Source: Microbacterium sp. LWO14-1.2 (GTDB taxonomy: Bacteria > Actinomycetota > Actinomycetes > Actinomycetales > Microbacteriaceae). Taken from it: DNA of 64,000 nucleotides. The translations under genes and the position numbers were made by a program. The stretch spans positions 310,001 to 374,000 of the forward strand of contig NZ_CP151633.1 in assembly GCF_038397715.1 (NCBI RefSeq). The letters are read 5' to 3'. Positions 58,076 through 64,000 of the stretch are shown here, one piece after another. The notes under the pieces were generated by a model, which saw only the letters and a list, made by a program, of their open reading frames with translations, had not been told where the DNA came from and made no database searches. The stretch's first letter is position 1, and each line of letters opens with the position of its first letter.

Positions 58076-59099
58076 TCGCTCCGATCAGCCGGAACAGGTT
58101 GCCGACCTGGCGCTGATCGAGGTGCAGTGCGAGGCGCGGCAGCTCGAGCACGTCGTCGTCGGTCACCTCCGGCGACCGCGGCGAGGTCCGTTCGATCCGC
58201 CCGCTCGTCAGCATCCCCGAGAAGCGCTCGTTGAGGTCGTCGATCTCGGCATCCGTCGGCTCGGCCCTCAGCCGGAGGATCAGCGTGTCGCCGACCCACC
58301 GCAGCGAGTCGTAGTTCCGCCAGAAACCGGCGATCTCCCTGACCGCCGCGTCGACGGAGTCGGTGACCACCACCCGGTCGAAGTCGCCGGGAGAGATGAC
58401 CCCCGTCGGTGCGAGGTGCTCGTCGACGAACTTCTGGAGCCCGCTCCAGAAGTCTCCGCCCTGCTCGTCGAGAAGCACGATCGGGGTGGGCTCTGCCTTG
58501 CCCGTCTGCTGCAGAGTGAGCAGCTCGAACATCTCGTCGAGGGTGCCGAAGCCGCCGGGGAGGCAGATGAACCCGCTCGACTCCTTGATGAGCATGAGCT
58601 TGCGGGTGAAGAAGTACTTCATCGCGACCACGTGATCGCTGCCCGCGACGAGGCTGTTCGCCTTCTCCTCGAACGGCAGGCGGATCGAGACGCCGAGGGA
58701 GAGCGCGGGACCCGCTCCCTCCGCGGCTGCCTGCATGATGCCCGGCCCCGCCCCGGTGACCACCATCCACCCGTCGGACGCGAGCGAGGCGGCGACATCT
58801 CGGGCCTGGAGATAGAGCGGATCGTCCTGCAGCGTGCGCGCGGATCCGAACACCGTCACCTTCGGAACGCCCCGGTACGGCGCGAACAGCCGGAACGCGT
58901 CGCGCATCTCCGCGAGCGCCGCCGAGGCGATCTTGAGATCGAGCCGCTCCGTATCGTCCTCGCCGAGCTGGATCGCCGTGCGCATCATGCGCATCACGAG
59001 CCGACGGTCGGTCAGCACGCCCGCCTCGTCGAGCACGGCGTTGATCTCGGCGCTCAGCGCGTCCGGCAGCTGTCCGTCGGTCATGGCATCGGCTCTCAC
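58044..59099 (-). CDS. LOG-family Rossmann protein
   Basis: 351 residues, TIGR00730/LOG family. Seen: [24 protein letters not shown], and the catalytic PGGFGTLDE (about 180-188). Short LOG proteins release cytokinin bases from nucleotides, while long ones like this, with extra N- and C-terminal parts, act on other nucleotides; the substrate is uncertain. GTG at 59099 overlaps the proS stop (GTGA). Part of a proS-LOG unit. Overlaps the amine oxidase end by 32 bp. Confidence 0.88.
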   Translation of the reverse strand: MRADAMTDGQLPDALSAEINAVLDEAGVLTDRRLVMRMMRTAIQLGEDDTERLDLKIASAALAEMRDAFRLFAPYRGVPKVTVFGSARTLQDDPLYLQARDVAASLASDGWMVVTGAGPGIMQAAAEGAGPALSLGVSIRLPFEEKANSLVAGSDHVVAMKYFFTRKLMLIKESSGFICLPGGFGTLDEMFELLTLQQTGKAEPTPIVLLDEQGGDFWSGLQKFVDEHLAPTGVISPGDFDRVVVTDSVDAAVREIAGFWRNYDSLRWVGDTLILRLRAEPTDAEIDDLNERFSGMLTSGRIERTSPRSPEVTDDDVLELPRLALHLDQRQVGNLFRLIGAINSLQTAPAV

Positions 59100-60853
59100 C
59101 GTGTCGTGAGGCTGCTCACCGCCTCGGCGATCGAGACCGTGTCGCGGTCACCCGTTCGGCGGTCCCAGAGTTCGACCTGCCCGTCGGCGGCGCCGCGCCC
59201 CACGATGACGATCCTGGGGACGCCGACGAGCTCCGCGTCGCCGAACTTCACTCCGGGCGAGACCTTGGGGCGGTCGTCGTAGAGCACGTCGAGGCCCGCG
59301 GACTCGAGCTGGGCCGAGATGTCGGCGGCGATGTCGAACGCGACCTGGTCGCGGCCCGCCGCGACGACCTGCACGTCGAACGGGGCGACGGATGCAGGCC
59401 AGATGAGGCCCTTGTCGTCGTTGTTCAGCTCGGCGATGATCGCGAGGATGCGGGTGACGCCGATGCCGTACGACCCCATGGTGACCGTGACGAGCTTGCC
59501 GTTCTCGTCGAGCACCTTGAGGCCCAACGCCTCGGCGTACTTGCGACCGAGCTGGAAGACGTGACCGATCTCCATGCCCCGCGCGAGCTCGACGGGGCCC
59601 GAGCCGTCGGGCGCGGGGTCGCCGGCGCGCACGTTCGCGATCTCGACGATGCCGTCGGCCTCGAAGTCGCGCCCGGCGACCACCGAGTGCGCGTGCTTCT
59701 GATCGATGTTCGCGCCGGTGATCCAGCTCGTGCCCTCGCTCACGCGCGGGTCGACGAGGTAGCGGATGCCCGTGGCCGATTCCTCACCCAGCACGGCGCC
59801 GGTCTCGGACCAGGGCCCGATGTATCCCTTGACGAGCAGCGGGTTGTTCTCGAAGTCGTCCGCCGTCGCCGTCTCGACCTCGGCCGGGGCGAACGCCACC
59901 TCGGCGCGCTTCTCGTCGACCTCGCGGTCGCCGGGGATGCCGACGACGACGAGCTCGCGGGTGCCGTCGAGGTGGGTGAGCGCGAGCACGACGTTCTTGA
60001 GCGTGTCCGCCGCGGTGTACTCGCCGTCGAGATGGGCGTTCGCGTGCGCCACGAGGGTCTCGATGGTCGGCGTGTCGGGCGAATCGAAGACCACGGGAGC
60101 CGCGTCGGCGTCGAACGGGACGGCTGCGGGGACGGGCGTCGTGAACGCCTCGACGTTGGCGGCGTAGCCACCGGCACTGCGCACGAACGTGTCCTCGCCG
60201 ACCGGCGTCGGGTGCAGGAACTCCTCGCTGCGCGAACCGCCCATGGCTCCGGCATCCGCCTGCACGATCGCATACTCGAGACCGAGGCGCTGGAAGATGC
60301 GCTCGTAGGCGTCGCGCTGGGCCTGGTAGCTGGCGTCCAGCCCGGCATCCGAGGAGTCGAAGGAGTAGGCGTCCTTCATCGTGAACTCGCGTCCGCGCAG
60401 CAGCCCGGCGCGGGGCCGGGCCTCATCGCGGTACTTGTCCTGGATCTGGTAGATCGTGAGAGGCAGGTCCTTGTACGACGAGTACAGGTCCTTCACCAGC
60501 AACGTGAAGGCCTCTTCGTGCGTCGGCGCGAGCAGGTAGTCGCCGCCCTTGCGGTCCTGGAGGCGGAAGAGCAGGTCGCCGTACTCCTCCCAGCGACCGG
60601 TCGCCTCGTACGCCTCCCGCGGCATGAGCGCCGGGAAGTGGACCTCCTGCGCACCGGCAGCGGCCATCTCCTCGCGGACGACCTTCTCGATCCGAGCCTT
60701 CACCCGGAGGCCGAGCGGCAGCCAGGCGAAGATCCCGGCCGCCTGCGGGCGGATGTACCCGGCGCGGATCAGGAGCTTGTGGCTCGCGATCTCTGCACCG
60801 GCAGGGTCTTCGCGGAGCGTACGGAGGAAGAAGTTCGAGAGACGAGTGACCAC
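59096..60853 (-). CDS. proS: Prolyl-tRNA synthetase
   Basis: 585 residues, bacterial-type ProRS. Seen: class II motif 1-2 region ([19 protein letters not shown], then [10 protein letters not shown]), the INS editing domain at about 230-390, and motif 3/anticodon domain with [15 protein letters not shown] at 60853 is preceded by TAGACT 6 nt upstream. proS is often close to nusA in actinobacteria, as here, but two other genes separate them. Confidence 0.96.
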   Translation of the reverse strand: MVTRLSNFFLRTLREDPAGAEIASHKLLIRAGYIRPQAAGIFAWLPLGLRVKARIEKVVREEMAAAGAQEVHFPALMPREAYEATGRWEEYGDLLFRLQDRKGGDYLLAPTHEEAFTLLVKDLYSSYKDLPLTIYQIQDKYRDEARPRAGLLRGREFTMKDAYSFDSSDAGLDASYQAQRDAYERIFQRLGLEYAIVQADAGAMGGSRSEEFLHPTPVGEDTFVRSAGGYAANVEAFTTPVPAAVPFDADAAPVVFDSPDTPTIETLVAHANAHLDGEYTAADTLKNVVLALTHLDGTRELVVVGIPGDREVDEKRAEVAFAPAEVETATADDFENNPLLVKGYIGPWSETGAVLGEESATGIRYLVDPRVSEGTSWITGANIDQKHAHSVVAGRDFEADGIVEIANVRAGDPAPDGSGPVELARGMEIGHVFQLGRKYAEALGLKVLDENGKLVTVTMGSYGIGVTRILAIIAELNNDDKGLIWPASVAPFDVQVVAAGRDQVAFDIAADISAQLESAGLDVLYDDRPKVSPGVKFGDAELVGVPRIVIVGRGAADGQVELWDRRTGDRDTVSIAEAVSSLTTR

Positions 60854-60859
60854 GGGCCA

Positions 60860-60865
60860 AGTCTA
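60860..60865 (-). promoter_or_regulatory. -10 box TAGACT of a leaderless transcript (proS)
   Basis: TAGACT on the minus strand followed by 6 nt and the GTG at 60853. Confidence 0.55.
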
Positions 60866-60894
60866 GTGACCGGTGGCCACCCGTCCTCACGAGG

Positions 60895-61665
60895 TCAGTT
60901 GAGCGCGGGCAGTCCCTGCGGGATGACGCCGCCCGCGTAGAGGCTCGCTGCGAGTTCCTGCACCGCGGTCAGCGCGACGCGCTGCGGGAGGGGGCCGTAC
61001 GAGATGCGCGTGACGCCGAGCTTCTCGTACTCGGATGCGGCGAGCGCGCCGGGCAGCCCGATCACGCTGACCTTGCCCTCCCCGATGCCCTCCACGAGCT
61101 GGCGCGTGACGGCCGCGTCGAGCATTCCGGGAACGAAGACAGCGGTGGCACCCGCGTCCAGGAATGCCTTCCCGCGCTGGATCGCGTCGGCGACGCTCTC
61201 GGCGACGGGACGGTGGCCTGCGCGCACGAAGGCGTCGGTGCGGGCGTTGAGCGCGAACGGCACGCCCTCGGCCTCCGCCGCCTTGACGATGGACTCAACG
61301 ACCGCGACGGACTCGTCGAACGGCTTCAGGCGGTCCTCGACGTTCGCGCCGACCACGCCGGCCTGGATCGCGAGTCGGGTGGTCTCCCCCGCGTCCTCGT
61401 ATCCGTCGTCGAGGTCGGCCGTGACGGGAACGGAGACGGATGCGGCGATGCGCCCGACCATGTCGATCATCACCTCGCGCGGAGTGGTGCCGTCTTCATA
61501 GCCGAAGGAGGCGGCGACGCCGTGGCCGGCCGTCGCGATCGCCTTGGTCTCGGGCAGGGCGGCGACGGCGCGCGCGGAGACGACGTCCCACACGTTCACG
61601 ACGCGGAGGATCTCGGGGGCTTCGTAGAGTCCGATGAGGGTCTTGGCCTTGTCAGCAGTGGTCAT
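60895..61665 (-). CDS. Isocitrate lyase/PEP mutase-family protein
   Basis: 256 residues, (beta/alpha)8 barrel. Seen: VVNVWDVVSARAV, the metal/substrate DLDDGYED (about 100-107), NVEDRLKP and ALNARTDAF. Isocitrate lyase-type KKCGH is absent, so it is likely a PEP mutase-like or oxaloacetate-hydrolase-like enzyme. The substrate is unknown. ATG at 61665 is 6 nt after TAGCGT. Confidence 0.88.
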   Translation of the reverse strand: MTTADKAKTLIGLYEAPEILRVVNVWDVVSARAVAALPETKAIATAGHGVAASFGYEDGTTPREVMIDMVGRIAASVSVPVTADLDDGYEDAGETTRLAIQAGVVGANVEDRLKPFDESVAVVESIVKAAEAEGVPFALNARTDAFVRAGHRPVAESVADAIQRGKAFLDAGATAVFVPGMLDAAVTRQLVEGIGEGKVSVIGLPGALAASEYEKLGVTRISYGPLPQRVALTAVQELAASLYAGGVIPQGLPALN

Positions 61666-61671
61666 GTCCCC

Positions 61672-61677
61672 ACGCTA
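61672..61677 (-). promoter_or_regulatory. -10 box TAGCGT of a leaderless transcript (PEP mutase-like)
   Basis: TAGCGT on the minus strand followed by 6 nt and the ATG at 61665. Confidence 0.5.
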
Positions 61678-61747
61678 ACGCGCCACGCGTCCGCGGGGGC
61701 CGATACGACGCACGTCACGCCGCGGATCGCATGTCCTCGCCTCCGCC

Positions 61748-61753
61748 TAGGGT
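61748..61753 (+). promoter_or_regulatory. -10 box TAGGGT of a leaderless transcript (RNB ribonuclease)
   Basis: TAGGGT followed by 6 nt and the ATG at 61760. Divergent from the PEP mutase-like promoter. Confidence 0.5.
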
Positions 61754-61759
61754 GGGGTC

Positions 61760-63175
61760 ATGCCTCAGCGCCGCTCTCATGTCGCCCCCTCCGCCGCGCA
61801 GACCGAGCTCGCTTCGGCGCTGGCGGCCCTGCGGGAATCCCTCGACGCGCCAGCGGAGTTCCCCGAGGAGGTCATCGCCGAGGCGGAAGCGGCGACCGCG
61901 CCGACGCCGGCACTCGATCTGCGCGACATCCCCTTCGCGACGCTCGATCCCGAGGGATCTCGCGACCTCGATCAGGCCTTCCATCTCGAGCGTCGAGGCT
62001 CCGGCTACGCGGTGCGGTACGCGATCGCCGACGTCCCGGGGTTCGTGAAGCCGGGCGGCGCAGTCGACGCAGAGGCACGCCGCCGAGGTCAGACCCTGTA
62101 CGCCGCGGACGGGTCGATACCGCTGCACCCGCGGGTGCTCAGCGAGAATCGCGCGTCGCTCCTGCCCGACCTGGATCGTCCCGCACTCGTCTGGACCTTC
62201 GACCTCGGCTCGGAGGGACTCGTCGAGGGTTTCCGACTGGAGCGCGCGCTCATCCGCTCGCACGTCCAGCTCGACTACCCCACGACTCAGGCAGCGATCG
62301 ACCGCGGCGATGGCGGGCCCGCCGAGCTCCTGCCCGAGATCGGCGGTCTGCGCATCGAGCAGGAGCGACTTCGCGGGGGTGCCAGCCTCAACCTCCCCGA
62401 CGAGGAGGTCGTGCGCACACCCGACGGCGGCTACGCCATCGAACGGCGTCATCCGCTCCCCGTCGAGGAGTGGAACGCGCAGCTCTCCCTTATGACGGGC
62501 ATGGCCGCGGCATCCTTCATGCTCGACGCGAAGATCGGCATCCTGCGCACGATGCCGCAGCCCGACGAGCAGGCGTTCGCGACCTTCCGCCGGCAGACGG
62601 AGGCACTCGGACGACCGTGGACGACGGGGCGCTACGGCGACTATCTGCGCGACCTGGATCGTGCCGATCCGCTCACGCTGCCCGTCCTCCAGGCGGCGGC
62701 GACGCTGTTCCGAGGCGCAGGCTACGTGACGTTCGACGGAGCCGTACCGGCCGAGACCGAGCAGGCCGCGATCGCCGCCCCCTACGCGCACGCCACCGCT
62801 CCGCTTCGGCGGCTGGTCGACCGCTGGTCGCTCGTCATCTGTCTGGCCGTCTCCGAGGGATCGGAGGTCCCGGCATGGGTGCGGGAGTCGTTGGCCGGGA
62901 TCCCGGACCTCATGCAGGAGTCAGGGCAGCGTGCGTCGAAGCTCGACTCCCAGACGGTCAACTGCGTCGAAGCGGCGCTGCTGACACCGCTCGTCGGCTC
63001 GACGATCGACGCGACGGTGGTGGAGGCCCGGGGCGAGCGCGGCACGGTGCAGATCGCCGATCCGGCCGTCACCGCATCCTCACCGATCCCGCCCGGCACG
63101 GTGGCCGGCGCCGTCGTCCGGCTCCGCGTGATCAGCGCCGACATCGCGACCGGCTCCGTCGAGTTCGCGCTCTGA
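61760..63175 (+). CDS. RNB-domain ribonuclease
   Basis: 471 residues. The RNase II/R catalytic signature LDPEGSRDLDQAFHL (about 62-76) supplies the metal-binding Asp residues, and YADIPGFVKPGG-like and RASLLPDLDRPALVWTFDL stretches continue the domain. It is shorter than RNase R/II (about 640-800), lacking the N-terminal cold-shock domains; a short beta-rich C-terminus may replace S1. It likely degrades RNA 3'-5'; the target is unknown. Confidence 0.9.
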   Translation: MPQRRSHVAPSAAQTELASALAALRESLDAPAEFPEEVIAEAEAATAPTPALDLRDIPFATLDPEGSRDLDQAFHLERRGSGYAVRYAIADVPGFVKPGGAVDAEARRRGQTLYAADGSIPLHPRVLSENRASLLPDLDRPALVWTFDLGSEGLVEGFRLERALIRSHVQLDYPTTQAAIDRGDGGPAELLPEIGGLRIEQERLRGGASLNLPDEEVVRTPDGGYAIERRHPLPVEEWNAQLSLMTGMAAASFMLDAKIGILRTMPQPDEQAFATFRRQTEALGRPWTTGRYGDYLRDLDRADPLTLPVLQAAATLFRGAGYVTFDGAVPAETEQAAIAAPYAHATAPLRRLVDRWSLVICLAVSEGSEVPAWVRESLAGIPDLMQESGQRASKLDSQTVNCVEAALLTPLVGSTIDATVVEARGERGTVQIADPAVTASSPIPPGTVAGAVVRLRVISADIATGSVEFAL

Positions 63176-63229
63176 CGTATGCTCGGCGGATGGACCACCT
63201 CGCCGCAGGACGGGTTCGTGCGCTGAGAC

Positions 63230-64000
63230 TCAGGCGGCGATGACCGTGGTCGTCATCACGAGCTGCTGCGGGTCGGCGAGGTCGAGCGACACGGTGATCT
63301 GCGCGAACTCGTCGAGCGACCCCGTGTGCGTGCCTCCGCAGAGGATGTCGGCGGTCCCCTCGGGGAGCTCGCAATGCCAGGTGCGCCGGTCGACGATCGT
63401 CGGTCCGTCGGGGACGACGCGGCTCACGGCTCCCGACGCGACCCACTCGGCGAGGCGCGCGTTGATCGCGTCTTCCCGCTCCGCGATGGTCGCGGCGAAG
63501 GTCTCGGTGTCGAAGCCTGCGCGACGCAGGCTCTTGCCGAGGCGGTACTCGTCGACGGCTCCGTCTTCGCGGATGCGACTCGTCTGATTGGCTCTGCCCT
63601 CGAAATCCGGGCTGCCGAGAGCATCCTCCCCCGGATCTTTCCGCCAGAGGTCTGCGAGCGCGCCGTCGAGCGCGAGCGACGCCAGGTGGCAGGCCGTGTG
63701 ACCACGGCTCAGCCCCGCGCGGCGCGCCTCGTCGACCACGAGCTCGACGCGCGCTCCTTCGACGAGCCAGTCAGGGGCATCACCCTCGATGGGGTGTGCG
63801 ACAAGCCACGTCCAGCCCTCCACGCCGCGCTTGACCGGGATATCGGTACCGAGGGCGAACACACCCTCGTCGGAGACCGCGGCCATCACCGCTTCGGTGA
63901 CACGCACGGCTCGGCCGTCGAACCTGATCTCGCCGCTGTCGCCCGGCTGATCGGGCCACGTGTGGTCGACCGGGTGGAACGGCGTCTCGTCGACGATCAC
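63230..64000 (-). CDS. AlaX-like alanyl-tRNA editing protein, N-terminus cut by window edge
   Basis: About 256 residues visible; the frame is open at the right edge and the family N-terminus precedes the first visible residues. Seen: the degenerate TPFHPVDHTWPDQPGD, where AlaX has T-x-F-x-P-x-G-G-G-Q-P, the zinc-binding HTACH (about 101-105) and CGGTH (about 222-226). AlaX hydrolyses mischarged Ser- or Gly-tRNA(Ala). The altered GGGQP region leaves substrate specificity uncertain. Confidence 0.82.
   Translation of the reverse strand: MIVDETPFHPVDHTWPDQPGDSGEIRFDGRAVRVTEAVMAAVSDEGVFALGTDIPVKRGVEGWTWLVAHPIEGDAPDWLVEGARVELVVDEARRAGLSRGHTACHLASLALDGALADLWRKDPGEDALGSPDFEGRANQTSRIREDGAVDEYRLGKSLRRAGFDTETFAATIAEREDAINARLAEWVASGAVSRVVPDGPTIVDRRTWHCELPEGTADILCGGTHTGSLDEFAQITVSLDLADPQQLVMTTTVIAA

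Noticed and set aside
1-64000. CRISPR arrays, prophage, insertion sequences, tRNA or rRNA genes
   Set aside because: Looked for repeats, transposase-like proteins, integrases and T-loop patterns; none were found.

Overview
The window is a high-GC actinobacterial chromosome segment. The gene content, the SD-poor starts with TANNNT boxes 6-7 nt upstream, and the protein families (DUF5302, DUF4395, the CE1758/CE1759-type flavin pair, MgtA-like mannosyltransferase) point to Microbacteriaceae, most likely Microbacterium. It looks like ordinary core/shell chromosome. I see no transposase, phage gene, CRISPR array, tRNA or rRNA. I count 63 protein-coding genes, two of them cut by the window edges (dapA at the left, an AlaX-like editing protein at the right).

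Layout. 0-8.3 kb: lysine-branch genes dapA and dapB surround a compact thyA-folA-SDR operon, a redox group (membrane thioredoxin, DUF4395, OsmC), a histidine phosphatase and an aldo/keto-reductase-like protein whose catalytic tetrad is gone. 8.5-15.4 kb: pnp with a structured leader, UDP-glucose dehydrogenase, a glycosyltransferase-SGNH hydrolase fusion and a DedA protein. 15.4-19 kb: a DctA-type dicarboxylate carrier divergent from its CitA/CitB-like two-component system. 19-23 kb: a flavin reductase/luciferase-like pair, and an acyltransferase coupled to a serine hydrolase. 23-26.6 kb: the EfeUOB iron uptake operon behind a probable iron box. 26.7-34.5 kb: a 2OG oxygenase, a membrane protein plus winged-helix regulator with a palindromic operator, rpsO, an MFS exporter, YceI, FKBP, PrsW and an FAH hydrolase. 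34.6-45.2 kb: aspA, a phosphodiesterase, TetR, PiT phosphate permease with partner, S9 peptidase, pfkA and a SNF2 helicase. 45.4-61 kb: a broken-up form of the usual translation cluster: truB and ribF in one minus-strand run; nusA-ylxR-infB-rbfA in another; mutY, a lipoprotein and a truncated LuxR regulator lie between them; then an amine oxidase, a LOG protein and proS. 61-64 kb: a PEP mutase-like enzyme, an RNB ribonuclease and AlaX.

Themes. Overlapping start/stop codons (ATGA, GTGA, TGATG) are common, so translational coupling is widespread. Many first genes appear leaderless. The most unusual signals are regulatory. The ylxR-infB gap can fold into two mutually exclusive hairpins, one of which covers the infB Shine-Dalgarno. 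The MFS exporter is preceded by an apparently leaderless 7-codon ORF whose stop overlaps the transporter start. Several good palindromic operators sit in front of redox and transport genes.
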